In this document: piece after piece, positions 1-8,928 of the stretch
How positions within the stretch are numbered: the first letter of the stretch is position 1
How the letters are laid out: every line of letters starts with the position of its first letter
Assembly: GCF_002584535.1 (NCBI RefSeq)
Contig: NZ_NUOT01000046.1
Span: 1 to 64,000, forward strand
Source of the DNA: Bacillus cereus
GTDB taxonomy: Bacteria; Bacillota; Bacilli; Bacillales; Bacillaceae_G
DNA length: 64,000 bases
Direction: 5' to 3'
Position numbers and translations under genes: made by a program
Notes under the pieces: model-generated
Databases searched by the model: none
The model's input: the letters and a program-made list of their open reading frames with translations, nothing else
Told to the model about the DNA's origin: nothing

Positions 1-32
1 TATTACTTCCTTTCTAAATAGTAAACATCAAG

Positions 33-78
33 TAACTCCAAAATATACAATAGAAGTTGATTTTGGAGTTATTTTTTG
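33..78 (+). terminator. Intrinsic terminator at left edge
   Basis: An 11-base stem (TAACTCCAAAA, 33-43, with its complement at 61-71) is followed by six T residues on the plus strand. It would end a plus-strand transcript entering from outside the window. It can also fold for the minus-strand transposase fragment. Confidence 0.6.
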
Positions 79-530
79 TTTGCTTCACTTTTTTTCGGCA
101 CTCTACAGCTAGATGGTAAATCCTTTGACCACGGCAAGACTTTATCAATTTCTTCTTTATTGTTTAAATTGATGTTGGGAAGTGTTTCAAACAAATAACG
201 AAGATAATGATAGGGACTTAGATTGTTCTCTTTTGCGGTTTCCGCCACACTATACATGATCGCACTTCCTCTAGCACCTCGCCGTGTATTTGAGAACATC
301 CAATTTTTTCTCCCGATTACAAACGGTTTAATCGAACGTTCACTTCTATTGTTATCAATTTCTAAATGACCGTCTAATAAAAAGGCTTTAAGATGCTTCC
401 ATTGATTCAAACAATAATTGATGGCTTTTCCTAGCGCACTTTTTGGTAAAACACGATCTTTCTGTTCATGAAGCCATGCCGAAAAAAGGTTCAGAATGGG
501 CCTGCTTTTTTCTATTAACCTCCAAAACAA
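69..530 (-). pseudogene. IS66 family transposase, C-terminal fragment
   Basis: The 153-residue product matches only the C-terminal part of IS66 transposases (normally about 480-530 residues). It carries the family's conserved block around LEIDNNRSERSIKPFVIGRKNW, including the last acidic residue of the DDE triad and the downstream arginines. Nothing upstream encodes the N-terminal zinc-finger or the first two catalytic aspartates, and the DNA before 530 switches directly to unrelated sequence. I therefore read it as the dead stump of an insertion sequence. No inverted repeats or target duplication were recognised. Confidence 0.85.
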
Positions 531-568
531 ACACCCTTTTTATGTGTATTCCTAGCAAATAGTGATAT

Positions 569-1036
569 TTAAATTGCAACATCTTGATAGCCTACTTCAT
601 CTACCTTTTCATTTATGAGACGAACCCCTAAACCATTTTCTTCATCCCACAAACAATCAAATGAGATTCCTATATCACGTCCATCGCGAAGGAAATCATA
701 CGGAACCGAAATACCTACTAATGTTATATGTTCTATTAATTGATCAACTGTTTCAATTAATGGGTAGTCCTCATTAAATGCAACATCATAACCAAGCTCA
801 TGCCTTTTTTCTTTATAATAATCTAAAACTGGTTGTAATATGCTATGTTGGATTTGTTCCCAATTATCCATTAATGAGTTGTATGATACATATTGTCCTT
901 CATCAAAATCCCCATCTTCAGTACCTCCTACCAATAATGCTATCTCTGTATCCTTTCCTAAAAACTTCATGGTTCTGTATCCTACCCATTTATACTGATA
1001 ATCAAGTTCTCCAAAAATTTTATCATTTATTGTCAT
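569..1036 (-). CDS. DUF6985-like hypothetical protein, possible immunity protein
   Basis: This is a 155-residue acidic, soluble protein without signal peptide or membrane segment. Its second half (about 105-155) has the pattern of DUF6985-type proteins: PYD..RDGRDIGISFDCLWDEENGLGV followed by a terminal VDEVGYQD. Such small acidic proteins often sit behind polymorphic-toxin genes and act as immunity or tolerance factors. A short unidentified coding fragment (1346-1540) lies upstream on the same strand, which would fit a worn toxin tip followed by its immunity gene. The start has an AAGGAG-like site just upstream. The family call rests on pattern recognition alone and the immunity role is inference. 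Confidence 0.6.
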   Translation of the reverse strand: MTINDKIFGELDYQYKWVGYRTMKFLGKDTEIALLVGGTEDGDFDEGQYVSYNSLMDNWEQIQHSILQPVLDYYKEKRHELGYDVAFNEDYPLIETVDQLIEHITLVGISVPYDFLRDGRDIGISFDCLWDEENGLGVRLINEKVDEVGYQDVAI

Positions 1037-1345
1037 TTTAAAATCTCCTTATTATTTATTTGCAAATCCTTCAGGTCAAAGGCTACTACGTTTATGTCTC
1101 ATTGGCTATAAAATTTCCAAACACTAGAAAATCTAGCTAAAGAAGTAGCATGGCTTTAATTTTTTTCTGTACAAAATATTAGCTCAACTTCAACTTCGTA
1201 TATCCCAAATTTCTTATCACTATAATAAATGCTTCTGTCTATCTTATTCATTTTAGATATTTGTTTCTAATAAGTCATCATGAGTAGCTACTAAGAAAAA
1301 AAAGCCTTGTACATAGATTTAAAATAACCTCACCTTGAGTACTAT
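1037..1345. other. Intergenic stretch, no gene recognised
   Basis: About 300 AT-rich bases between two minus-strand coding segments. I see no convincing ORF, hairpin or promoter. It may be decayed coding sequence linking the fragment at 1346-1540 to the gene at 569-1036. Confidence 0.4.
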
Positions 1346-1540
1346 TCATAAGGCATGTGGATTTATCATATCAACAGATGTGGCATCTGTTACTCCTCTA
1401 AGATACTTACCAAAATCAATTTTTAGTAGCGCTTCATAATGCTCTGAAGTAATACCTAAATCAGTCATCTTTTTGTTAATCTTAGAACGCTCGTCTACAC
1501 TGAAAGTATAATTGGGAATAGCAGTTTTAAGCTTGTTCAT
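1346..1540 (-). pseudogene. Short coding remnant, possible toxin C-terminus
   Basis: The reading frame encodes 64 residues with good protein-like composition (SVDERSKINKKMTDLGIT and an IDFGKYLRGVTDAT segment). The frame is open upstream only back to a stop a few codons before the ATG, and no ribosome binding site precedes it. I do not recognise the family. It looks like the tail of a longer protein, and its place upstream of an immunity-like gene makes a truncated polymorphic toxin one possibility. An intact small protein cannot be excluded. Confidence 0.35.
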
Positions 1541-1650
1541 CTTAGTAGCATTGACATTACACTATTCAATTTATTCTAAATGTTATAAACTGGAATGAAT
1601 TAAGAGAAGTAATTAAGACAGTGCAATGTAAAATATGATATAGGAGACAG

Positions 1651-2172
1651 ATGATAACAATGCAATTAGTAAAACCAACTCACCAGCACAGCAAACAAAT
1701 TATGGCTTATCGGCAAGCATTCCTAAGTACAAGGGAACAGCCATATGGTAGTTGTTCCTTACAACAATTTGATTCCTTTGACGAATGGCTTAATAAAGTC
1801 AAAATACAAGAAAAAGGAGAAAACCTACCACTAAATCGAGTTCCATCCACTCAGTTTTTGAGCTTTGATAAGGGAAAACTAGTCGGTTTCATCAATATCC
1901 GTCATCGATTAACGCCACAATTACTCATAGAGAGCGGACATATAGGTTATAGCGTGCACCCGGACGAACGCCGAAATGGTTACGCTACTGAGCAGCTTCG
2001 TCTTTCCTTATTTGAAGCGAAAAAATTAGGATTAGACAAAGTGTTAATAACTTGTGACAAAGCAAATATCGCCTCTGCCAAAACCATTCAAAAAGTTGGG
2101 GGTATCTTTGAAGATGAAGTAATTTCCCCGAATACTGGCGAGATTGTTCAGCGTTACTGGATCGAACTATGA
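1651..2172 (+). CDS. GNAT family N-acetyltransferase
   Basis: This 173-residue protein should transfer an acetyl group from acetyl-CoA to a small molecule or protein amine. Motif A, the pyrophosphate-binding loop, is visible as HPDERRNGYATEQL (residues about 103-116) with the R/Q-x-x-G-x-A pattern. A motif B region follows with KVLITCDKANIASAKTIQKVGG. There is no signal peptide, so it acts in the cytoplasm. An AGGAGA site lies 4 bases before the chosen ATG; a second ATG at 1660 is possible. The substrate cannot be told from sequence. The gene appears monocistronic and convergent with the NETI/MFS pair. Confidence 0.88.
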   Translation: MITMQLVKPTHQHSKQIMAYRQAFLSTREQPYGSCSLQQFDSFDEWLNKVKIQEKGENLPLNRVPSTQFLSFDKGKLVGFINIRHRLTPQLLIESGHIGYSVHPDERRNGYATEQLRLSLFEAKKLGLDKVLITCDKANIASAKTIQKVGGIFEDEVISPNTGEIVQRYWIEL

Positions 2173-2234
2173 TTCCATAATTTTTCAAGAGTCATACTTG
2201 ATATCGTATCGAAACTATATCATAGCGAAAAGAA

Positions 2235-2262
2235 AAAATCGGAGTGATTTCTCACTCCGATT
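2235..2262 (-). terminator. Intrinsic terminator
   Basis: The stem AATCGGAGTGA/TCACTCCGATT is followed by TTTTTTCTTTT on the minus strand. It lies just after the NETI gene and ends the MFS-NETI transcript. Confidence 0.75.
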
Positions 2263-2302
2263 AAAATCTAACTTTTGAGATTCAGTACAAGGACCCCTCT
2301 CC

Positions 2303-2503
2303 TTATTTCAACTTTCCCTCAAAAACAATTCTTCTTCCGCACGGTTCTACAACTGTTTTCCCATCTTTCTTCACTTCATGAAAGATGGGCTCTTCCATGC
2401 GGCGTGAAGGTGCATACCCTTCTTTTTCCATACGCGCTAAGCAATCTGTAATTGTTTCGTTATCCTGTACTTCAAATTTTTTCTTTTTAGGTTGTTTTGT
2501 CAT
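2303..2503 (-). CDS. NETI motif-containing small protein
   Basis: This 66-residue basic protein carries the signature [18 protein letters not shown] (residues about 15-32) that defines the NETI family of Bacillales, as in B. subtilis YebG. Its length is normal for the family, whose function is unknown. The N-terminal Lys-rich stretch suggests an RNA or nucleotide partner, but that is speculation. Its start lies inside the last codons of the upstream MFS gene (17-base overlap), so the two are probably translationally coupled. A terminator follows at 2262-2235. Confidence 0.85.
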   Translation of the reverse strand: MTKQPKKKKFEVQDNETITDCLARMEKEGYAPSRRMEEPIFHEVKKDGKTVVEPCGRRIVFEGKLK

Positions 2504-3683
2504 GCCCTAACCTACTTTCCATTTTTCTTGATGCGGATTGGCTTTTCATATATGTGATATATAGAAGTGCAATAATTACCATTATTATCATAACCGCTAT
2601 AAAAAAGCTTGTATACTGTATTTTCTCTATAAATATGCCTCCTAATACAGGTCCCATAATACTTCCTATACTAAAGGCAATTCCGGATAATATATTTCCT
2701 GCTGGCAGTAAGTGTCTTGGTAATAAATCCGTCATAAAGCCAAGCCCTAAAGAGAAACATGATCCAATCACCATACCAGCTAACAGCATACACCCAAATA
2801 CAATCCAATAATACCCGTCAAACACTGCAGCAAGTAAGAAAATAATTGCACTTATGCTGAATGTCCATGTTAAAATGCGATCTCTTCCATATTTATCACT
2901 TAATATACCAAGCGGAATTTGCGTAACAATTCCCCCAATTGCGAATGCAGGTAATAAGAAGGATACATCAGCGACAGACCACCCTTTTCGGAGTGCATAC
3001 ACAGGTAAATTACTATTTAACATCGCTTCCAAAACGCCGTATGCTAAAGGCCCCATTAGTGCAATCCACGCAAGAACAAATACTTGTTTATAACGAGAAA
3101 GTGATGATTCATTTTTCTTTCCTGTGTCATCTTGCTCTGGAAAAGCATTTTTGGTTGGAAGTAATAATAGCCATCCAATTAAACAAAGAATCGTAGATAC
3201 GATAAATGGCGTTGCAAGCCCATATTGGACAGTGCTAGCTAAGTATGGTCCTACTGCAAAACCAATCCCAAAAAAGACTCCATATATAGAGACTTGTCTT
3301 CCTATTTTACTAGGATCAGATGTCGTTGTAATCCATGTTTGCGTTCCGACGTGTAACATGTGATCGCCTACTCCAACTAAAAAGCGCAGAATAAACCATG
3401 CCCAAAATGAAAATGTTTGTGTAAAAAAGAATAATGAAATAATAACGAGAAATCCGCCGATTACGATAATTGGTTTCATTCCAAAACGCTGCATCGGTTT
3501 CTCAAGCCACGGTGAAATAAATAAAATCCCAATATATAACGCAGTTGCATGAATACCATTAATACTAGAACGAATCCCTTCTTGCTCAAAAATCATTGCG
3601 ATCGCCGGTAGAAGCATTCCTTGTGATAATCCAGAAATTGCAACAATTCCAACCATAATCCAAAATGTAAATCGTATTGACAT
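2487..3683 (-). CDS. MFS transporter
   Basis: This is a 398-residue integral membrane protein with about 12 hydrophobic segments, the usual size for a major facilitator. The loop motif [11 protein letters not shown], the family's D-x-x-G-R-R/K signature, is seen in the middle of the protein, and a related loop occurs near the N-terminus. It most resembles drug/proton antiporters, so it is likely an exporter in the cytoplasmic membrane; the substrate is unknown. An AGAAGAGG site precedes the ATG. It shares a transcript with the overlapping NETI gene. Confidence 0.85.
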   Translation of the reverse strand: MSIRFTFWIMVGIVAISGLSQGMLLPAIAMIFEQEGIRSSINGIHATALYIGILFISPWLEKPMQRFGMKPIIVIGGFLVIISLFFFTQTFSFWAWFILRFLVGVGDHMLHVGTQTWITTTSDPSKIGRQVSIYGVFFGIGFAVGPYLASTVQYGLATPFIVSTILCLIGWLLLLPTKNAFPEQDDTGKKNESSLSRYKQVFVLAWIALMGPLAYGVLEAMLNSNLPVYALRKGWSVADVSFLLPAFAIGGIVTQIPLGILSDKYGRDRILTWTFSISAIIFLLAAVFDGYYWIVFGCMLLAGMVIGSCFSLGLGFMTDLLPRHLLPAGNILSGIAFSIGSIMGPVLGGIFIEKIQYTSFFIAVMIIMVIIALLYITYMKSQSASRKMESRLGHDKTT

Positions 3684-3755
3684 CCTCTTCTCTCTCCCTT
3701 TACATGTTCACCAGCCTTCATTATAAACTTTTTGAACAATAATGTGTAAGCATAT

Positions 3756-3792
3756 AAAAAGAAGTTAGACGAATCTTATCTAACTTCTTTTT
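3756..3792 (-). terminator. Bidirectional intrinsic terminator
   Basis: The stem AAAAAGAAGTTAGA/TCTAACTTCTTTTT separates the MFS gene from the alpha/beta hydrolase. It has a U-run on both strands and directly follows the hydrolase stop codon on the minus strand. Confidence 0.75.
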
Positions 3793-3803
3793 ATATGTTC
3801 TGC

Positions 3804-4706
3804 TTATTTATTTTCCAGCCAATTTGTAACGTGCTGGGTAAATTCATCTAAACAGTCAATAAACGGCGAATGCCCACAATCCTCTAATATGACTAGTTCT
3901 GCATTCGGAAGATGTTTTGCTAATTCTTCTCCGACCACTTGCGGGACAACGTAATCCCGGTCTCCTTGTACGACAAGAGTCGGTACTTGCAGGCGATGAA
4001 TATGTCCATTCCCTGGTACAACTCCATTATGTTCATCTGAAATATTAAACGTAATTAAAGCATAGTTCACATCTACAAAATTACGCTGCGTTAACATATC
4101 ATCTAAATACTTTTCATAACGCTCTGGATCTGGTTTATTGTGTGTATAAATCAGTAAATCCCAAACCGTACGATAATATATCTTGTTCATATTTTTAATT
4201 GCATCTAGTACTGGAGCAATTTGAACGGGATCTTGCGCAATTTCTTCTTTTGTTTTTAACAAAGTGGATGTGATGGGTTGACCGTTTATATCTTTTTTGA
4301 AAATAGGATATCCTTTCATTCCAACTGATTCAACCAAAATCAATTTTTCTACGCACTCCGGATGACAAGCTGCAAACTCCATCGCAACACCACCACCCAT
4401 TGACCATCCCATCAGTGAAAACTTCTTCAATTGTAGATCATCTATAAATAGCTTTACATCACCTGCAAAGTCTTGCAACGAATCTATTGGCTTATGGTAG
4501 GTTGATTTTCCAAATCCTCTTAAATCAATGGCGTAAATGTGATATTCATCTTGTAATTTCCCAATGACTAAATCCCAGTGCTGTGAGGATGTCATATTCC
4601 CATGAATTAGGATGAGTTTTTCTTTATTTTGTCTTCCAACTTCTTGATATGCAATCGTTTCTCCATTTGATAACGAAACAAACTTCAGTGTTGCAGGCTT
4701 AATCAT
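3804..4706 (-). CDS. Alpha/beta hydrolase
   Basis: A 300-residue cytoplasmic alpha/beta-fold hydrolase. It shows the oxyanion segment HGNMTSSQHWD (HG at 35-36), the nucleophile elbow GWSMGG with Ser102, the acid region GDRDYVVP (about 248-255) and the catalytic His in DCGHSPF (His279). An esterase or peptidase-like role is likely but the substrate is unknown. I chose the ATG at 4706: the bases GGGGGAG sit 6 bases before it, whereas the in-frame ATG at 4721 has no site and itself overlaps that Shine-Dalgarno. It is divergent from the marR gene across 190 bases. Confidence 0.88.
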   Translation of the reverse strand: MIKPATLKFVSLSNGETIAYQEVGRQNKEKLILIHGNMTSSQHWDLVIGKLQDEYHIYAIDLRGFGKSTYHKPIDSLQDFAGDVKLFIDDLQLKKFSLMGWSMGGGVAMEFAACHPECVEKLILVESVGMKGYPIFKKDINGQPITSTLLKTKEEIAQDPVQIAPVLDAIKNMNKIYYRTVWDLLIYTHNKPDPERYEKYLDDMLTQRNFVDVNYALITFNISDEHNGVVPGNGHIHRLQVPTLVVQGDRDYVVPQVVGEELAKHLPNAELVILEDCGHSPFIDCLDEFTQHVTNWLENK

Positions 4707-4833
4707 CACACGCTCCCCCATTCATTTTTAATAGATAGAAAATTCTAAACTTACCTCTAGCATATCATGTAGAATATATGTTCTCAACACAAAAACGATA
4801 CAAAATACTTACATAAAACAACATACCTATCAC

Positions 4834-4877
4834 TAGACAATTCTGGTAAAAGATTATATAGTTAGCTAGGTAACTAA
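4834..4877 (+). promoter_or_regulatory. SigA promoter with MarR-type operator
   Basis: A -35 TAGACA (4834-4839), a 17-base spacer and a -10 TATAGT (4857-4862) precede marR. A palindrome TAGTTAGCTAGGTAACTAA (4859-4877) overlaps the -10 and the start site. This form is typical of MarR operators and suggests that the regulator represses its own operon with the MFS pump. Confidence 0.65.
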
Positions 4878-4895
4878 TTTGAAAGGATTAAACAA

Positions 4896-5315
4896 ATGGA
4901 CGAAAAACAGCATTTTTTTCACATTGTCAGTCAAACTTCTCGAAAGTTTACGAAGAAATTTAATGAACGTGTATCACCAACAGGTTTATTTAGTGCACAA
5001 TGGGCTGTCATTTTTCGAATTAATCAAACCGGACCTTGTACACAAACTGAGTTATGTCAGTATTTAAACGTTGAATCGCCAACGATGACTCGTACTTTAA
5101 CACGTATGGAAACAATGGGATGGATTATTCGAACCGAGGGAAAAGATCGTCGCGAAAAGCTCATTTCATTATCTGAAACAGCACTAAAAATGATTCCAAT
5201 ATGGCAAGAAGAAGTTGATACTTTCGAAGAAAAAGCGCTACAAAATATTAATGAAGTAGATTTACAACAAGCATTTCAAGTACTGCAAACCATTATTAAA
5301 AATTTAGATGATTAA
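4896..5315 (+). CDS. MarR family transcriptional regulator
   Basis: A 139-residue winged-helix dimeric repressor. The recognition helix region reads QTELCQYLNVESPTMTRTLTRME (about 51-73), followed by the wing TEGKDRREKLISL. A GAAAGGA site lies 8 bases before the ATG. The gene is 14 bases from the start of the downstream MFS transporter and almost certainly forms an operon with it. A palindromic operator overlaps its promoter, so it probably represses the pump until a small aromatic or toxic ligand releases it. Confidence 0.92.
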   Translation: MDEKQHFFHIVSQTSRKFTKKFNERVSPTGLFSAQWAVIFRINQTGPCTQTELCQYLNVESPTMTRTLTRMETMGWIIRTEGKDRREKLISLSETALKMIPIWQEEVDTFEEKALQNINEVDLQQAFQVLQTIIKNLDD

Positions 5316-5329
5316 TTGGAGGGATGACG

Positions 5330-6529
5330 ATGCAAAGTGAGAGACTTTGGACGAAGGACTTCCTTGGAACTTGTTTTAGTAGTCTGTTTCTCTTTTTAAC
5401 GTTTTACATGCTTATGACTACTTTACCCGTCTATGTAATAGAGGGGTTGAAAGGAAAACCTGAAGAAATTGGTTTAGTCGCAACAGTATTTCTTATTTCT
5501 TCTGTCCTATGCCGCCCGTTTACCGGAAAGTGGCTTGACGATTTAGGAAGAAAGAAAATCTTATTTATTTCTCTTTCCTTATTTTTAGCTGCTACCGTAA
5601 TGTATTTCGGTGCACAAAGTTTATTTTTATTACTTGCCCTTCGCTTCCTTCACGGCATTGGGTTTGGAATGGCAACGACAGCTACAGGTACAATTGTCAC
5701 AGACGTCGCACCGGCTCATCGCCGCGGTGAAGCACTTGCCTATTTCGGTGTATTTATGAGTTTGCCGATGGTAATCGGTCCTTTTTTAGGTTTAACGATT
5801 ATTTCACATTTTTCATTTACAGTTCTGTTTATCGTTTGTTCTATCTTTTCATTACTAGCATTTCTATTAGGTTTACTTGTAAATATCCCACATGAAAAGC
5901 CAGTAAGTAAACAAAAACGCGAGCGAATGAAATGGAAAGATTTAATTGAACCTTCTTCTGTTCCAATTGCCCTTACAGGGTTTGTTCTTGCTTTTTCTTA
6001 TAGTGGCATATTATCTTTTATTCCTATTTACGCAAAAGAAATTGGTTTAGGAGAAGTTGCTAGTTACTTCTTTATTGTATATGCACTTGTTGTTGTTCTT
6101 TCTCGTCCATTCACAGGAAAGATATTTGATCGTTTCGGTGAAAATATACTTGTTTATCCTTCCATTATTATTTTTACAATTGGAATGTTCATCTTAAGCC
6201 AAGCACAAACGCCATTTTGGTTCCTTGGTGCAGGTATATTAATTGGTTTAGGCTATGGGACGTTAATCCCAAGTTTCCAAACCATTGCTATTTCCGCGGC
6301 TCCAAACCATCGACGCGGCTCAGCAACAGCTACTTATTTCTCATTCTTTGATAGTGGTATGGGTCTCGGTTCCTTTGTACTAGGTATCGTAGCAGCACAC
6401 TCAAGCTATCATAATATGTATTTCATCGCTGCCATTATCGTTGCATTTACATTACTTATTTATTACTTTCTACATGGCAGAAAACAACAGTTCAAAAAGC
6501 AAGGTACAGATGAAGAATTATCAGCTTAA
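5330..6529 (+). CDS. MFS drug/multidrug transporter
   Basis: This 399-residue, 12-helix membrane protein belongs to the major facilitator superfamily. Motif A appears in both halves: TGKWLDDLGRKK after helix 2 and TGKIFDRFGEN in the second half. Pairing with a MarR regulator points to efflux of a toxic compound. I start it at the ATG at 5330, which has GGAGGG 6 bases upstream; the in-frame ATG at 5324 touches that site. A strong terminator follows at 6537-6573. Confidence 0.9.
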   Translation: MQSERLWTKDFLGTCFSSLFLFLTFYMLMTTLPVYVIEGLKGKPEEIGLVATVFLISSVLCRPFTGKWLDDLGRKKILFISLSLFLAATVMYFGAQSLFLLLALRFLHGIGFGMATTATGTIVTDVAPAHRRGEALAYFGVFMSLPMVIGPFLGLTIISHFSFTVLFIVCSIFSLLAFLLGLLVNIPHEKPVSKQKRERMKWKDLIEPSSVPIALTGFVLAFSYSGILSFIPIYAKEIGLGEVASYFFIVYALVVVLSRPFTGKIFDRFGENILVYPSIIIFTIGMFILSQAQTPFWFLGAGILIGLGYGTLIPSFQTIAISAAPNHRRGSATATYFSFFDSGMGLGSFVLGIVAAHSSYHNMYFIAAIIVAFTLLIYYFLHGRKQQFKKQGTDEELSA

Positions 6530-6536
6530 TGTTAAT

Positions 6537-6573
6537 AAGGAAAGTAAACTCCCCTGTTTACTTTCCTTATTTT
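6537..6573 (+). terminator. Intrinsic terminator of marR-MFS operon
   Basis: The stem AAGGAAAGTAAAC/GTTTACTTTCCTT with a short loop is followed by ATTTTG. It lies 8 bases after the MFS stop codon. Confidence 0.85.
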
Positions 6574-6629
6574 GTATTTCTAAGAAAACGATCGTATACT
6601 TATTGTAGAATTAACAAGGAGGTATATAT

Positions 6630-7883
6630 ATGAATTTTAAAAAATCTCCCCTTTTGTTACTCATACTTACACTAGTGTTTATCGTAACTGGGCTTGGATT
6701 TACTTTTTTTAAACAAAACAAAGTCTCCCCTTCTAAAGAGAACGTGACAAAAGAAAATTGGTTACAAGATCCCTACTTACGTTGGTCATATACACATATG
6801 AAAGAACTAGCGTTAACAAGCGAAGTAAAAAATAATCCCGAGCAAATATCATCATTTCCTACTGCATTACAAAACTTAGATGATTTCTCAGTTAAAAAAG
6901 TGAATGGAGGAAATATCCCTTTAAAGAAACTATTAGATGAGAATAAAACAGACGCCTTTGTTGTTGTACATAACGGAAAACTTGTTTACGAGCATTATTT
7001 CAACGGGTTTAAACAAAATGAGCAGCATGGAATGGCCTCTTTAGCAAAAGTATTTACTGGTGCACTTGTACAATCATTAACCGAAGAAGGACTCATCAAT
7101 GTAAATAAGACTGCTGAAACATATGTCAAAGAATTACGAAACACTCCATTCGGAAAAGCAACAATTCAACAATTAATGGACATGCAGGTTTCTGCTGAAT
7201 ACCCTACACATGGATATATACAGCCAGGTTTAGAAAATCAAGATGCTCAATTATATTTAGCCAGCAATATTCTTCCTCGTGGTAAAAACTATGATGGCCC
7301 AATAAAAATTTATGATATGCTACAAGAAGCAGAAGAAACGGCACCACCTGGAACTGCGTTTTCGTATAATAACGGTTCATCTGAAACACTCGGCTGGATT
7401 ATACGGACCTTAACTGGAAAATCGTTAACTGAAAATGTAAGTGAGAGAATTTGGTCCAAAATAGGTATGGAAGAAAATGCGTATTATGTTACAGATGAAA
7501 CAGGAGTTGAACAAGCAAGTGCTGGTTTAAATGCGACTGCAAGAGATTTGGCCAGATTTGGGCAATTGATTTTAAATAACGGTCGCTACAATGGCGTGCA
7601 AATTCTCCCTTCCTCTATTTCAGAAAATGTAAAGAGCGTGCAAGAAGGAGAATTTGCAATCGGACAAGGTACATCCATTTCTTATCATAATCAATGGTGG
7701 ATTCCTCATAATGAACACGGTGCATTTGAAGTGTTAGGAAGTTATGGACAATGCCTCTATATAGATCCAAAAGCGAATATGGTCATTGTACATTTCTCAT
7801 CCAATGCTGAGCCAAGCAATGATGTTCATACAACTTATTCAAATATGTATGTAGATATCGCAAAACACTTAGAAAAAAGCTAG
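6630..7883 (+). CDS. Membrane-anchored serine hydrolase (beta-lactamase fold)
   Basis: A 417-residue protein of the class C beta-lactamase/penicillin-binding-protein-like hydrolase family, similar to 6-aminohexanoate-dimer hydrolases and esterase EstB. The nucleophile motif S-x-x-K is SLAK (137-140) and the second motif Y-x-N is YNN (246-248). An uncleaved signal anchor (residues 6-27, very hydrophobic) places the enzyme outside the membrane. The true substrate could be a cell-wall peptide, an ester or an amide. An AAGGAGG site lies 7 bases before the ATG. It is a single gene between two terminators. Confidence 0.88.
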   Translation: MNFKKSPLLLLILTLVFIVTGLGFTFFKQNKVSPSKENVTKENWLQDPYLRWSYTHMKELALTSEVKNNPEQISSFPTALQNLDDFSVKKVNGGNIPLKKLLDENKTDAFVVVHNGKLVYEHYFNGFKQNEQHGMASLAKVFTGALVQSLTEEGLINVNKTAETYVKELRNTPFGKATIQQLMDMQVSAEYPTHGYIQPGLENQDAQLYLASNILPRGKNYDGPIKIYDMLQEAEETAPPGTAFSYNNGSSETLGWIIRTLTGKSLTENVSERIWSKIGMEENAYYVTDETGVEQASAGLNATARDLARFGQLILNNGRYNGVQILPSSISENVKSVQEGEFAIGQGTSISYHNQWWIPHNEHGAFEVLGSYGQCLYIDPKANMVIVHFSSNAEPSNDVHTTYSNMYVDIAKHLEKS

Positions 7884-7901
7884 TTTTATACTAGCTTTTT
7901 C
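7874..7901 (+). terminator. Intrinsic terminator containing the stop codon
   Basis: AAAAAGCTAG (7874-7883) pairs with CTAGCTTTTT (7891-7900). The left arm includes the last codons and the TAG stop of the serine hydrolase gene. Confidence 0.8.
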
Positions 7902-7922
7902 ACATAATAAATTTTATATAAA

Positions 7923-8279
7923 TCAATTGTTTTCTATACACCTTATTACATTTATCCATTCTTCACATGAAAGATTTAATCTTCTATATGTGAATAACGT
8001 CGTACAAACACTTTCAATCATTGAAGGGTTTTTCCGTAGAAAATCCCATCTCAATACTTTAGGTAGTTCATACATCTTATATTCTTTACTTTCCTTAATA
8101 ATTCCATCAACTTCCCGTTCACAAATTCCCCTTACTAAATAATCTGCTCTTAATTCTTGGCACACCTTTTTAAAATTTTCATTATGATGTTTCAATTGAA
8201 GTAAACATGTTACATACGTACGAAACAATTCATCATTCCGATTACAGCATCTCATTATATTTTCTATTTTTTTCATCAT
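7923..8279 (-). CDS. Hypothetical protein, coupled to a decayed oxidoreductase gene
   Basis: I do not recognise this 118-residue, Cys-rich, basic soluble protein. It seems mostly helical and contains six or more cysteines but no regular zinc motif. The start (ATG 8279, or the adjacent ATG 8276) overlaps the stop of the upstream gene as ATGATGA. Translation is therefore coupled to the NAD(P)H oxidoreductase frame, which is itself frameshifted upstream. Supply of this protein may thus depend on reinitiation from a broken gene. It could be a real accessory gene of that operon or a spurious extension. Confidence 0.5.
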   Translation of the reverse strand: MMKKIENIMRCCNRNDELFRTYVTCLLQLKHHNENFKKVCQELRADYLVRGICEREVDGIIKESKEYKMYELPKVLRWDFLRKNPSMIESVCTTLFTYRRLNLSCEEWINVIRCIENN

Positions 8280-8853
8280 AAATTTTTTGCCTTTTCTTGT
8301 ATTTCTAAAAGCCACTTTTCACGCTTTGCTGCTTTACTTGTTTTTACAGATTGAAAGGCAGAACGTTTTATTTGGCGTATACCACAAAATTGCAAAATAC
8401 CTTTTTTCATAATCACCCAATCAGCCGATCGATATAAGAGTGCCACGTACCATAAGGGCGAATCTAACGTATTAATAACCCACGCCGTTTTTCCTGTAAG
8501 TAATCCTTTCGGCATTACACCTTCATATCTATATGCAAACCCAGCAACAAAAACACGATCAATAAAACCCTTTAAAATAGCTGGCATTCCCCACCACCAT
8601 ATTGGATAAATAAAAATAAAAGAATCTGCCTCTTTGACCAATTTTCTGTATTTCTCTGTTTCTTCTTCATATACTAAATCACACCTTCTCTTATCTTCAT
8701 TAAAAGTTAGAACTGGGTTAAATGCTTCCTTATAAAGATCAAGTAATGTAACAGAATGGTTCGTCCCTTGCAGTCCTTTTTGCACATGTTCTATAAAATT
8801 GATGCATTGAAACTAGATGGATTCGGATGTGCATATACGATGAGGATGTTCAC
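8276..8853 (-). pseudogene. Frameshifted NAD(P)H:quinone oxidoreductase, flavodoxin fold
   Basis: From a GTG at 8853 the first frame encodes the classic start of this family, MNILIVYAHPNPSSFNASIL, then meets TAG. The rest continues in another frame from about 8795: EHVQKGLQG, then the FMN/NAD(P)H segment YPIWWWGMPAILKGFIDRVF to the end. The bases between ATTTTA and GAACAT at about 8795-8800 put the halves out of phase, so the gene carries one small indel. The intact enzyme would be about 190 residues and reduce quinones in the cytoplasm. A sequencing error at this point is the alternative. Confidence 0.75.
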
Positions 8854-8884
8854 CTTTCAACAACACCTTTCCTTAAATTCCCTT

Positions 8885-8928
8885 TTGACTTCCAAATGTT
8901 TGCGTGATATTCTATTACTTGTCAAGTA
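8885..8928 (+). promoter_or_regulatory. Candidate SigA promoter with palindromic operator
   Basis: TTGACT (8885-8890), a 17-base spacer and TATTCT (8908-8913) make a good plus-strand promoter. The palindrome TACTTGTCAAGTA (about 8916-8928) covers the predicted start site and could bind a dimeric repressor. It sits upstream of the decayed quinone oxidoreductase, whose families are often controlled by HxlR/MarR-type redox sensors. Confidence 0.4.

Noticed and set aside
778-1041. An 87-codon plus-strand frame over the DUF6985-like gene
   Set aside because: It lies opposite a frame with better composition and start signals, and has no Shine-Dalgarno.
4726-4895. Large shared regulon of hydrolase and MarR operon
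   Set aside because: A divergent layout is present, but the palindrome is located only over the marR promoter, so regulation of the hydrolase is not supported.
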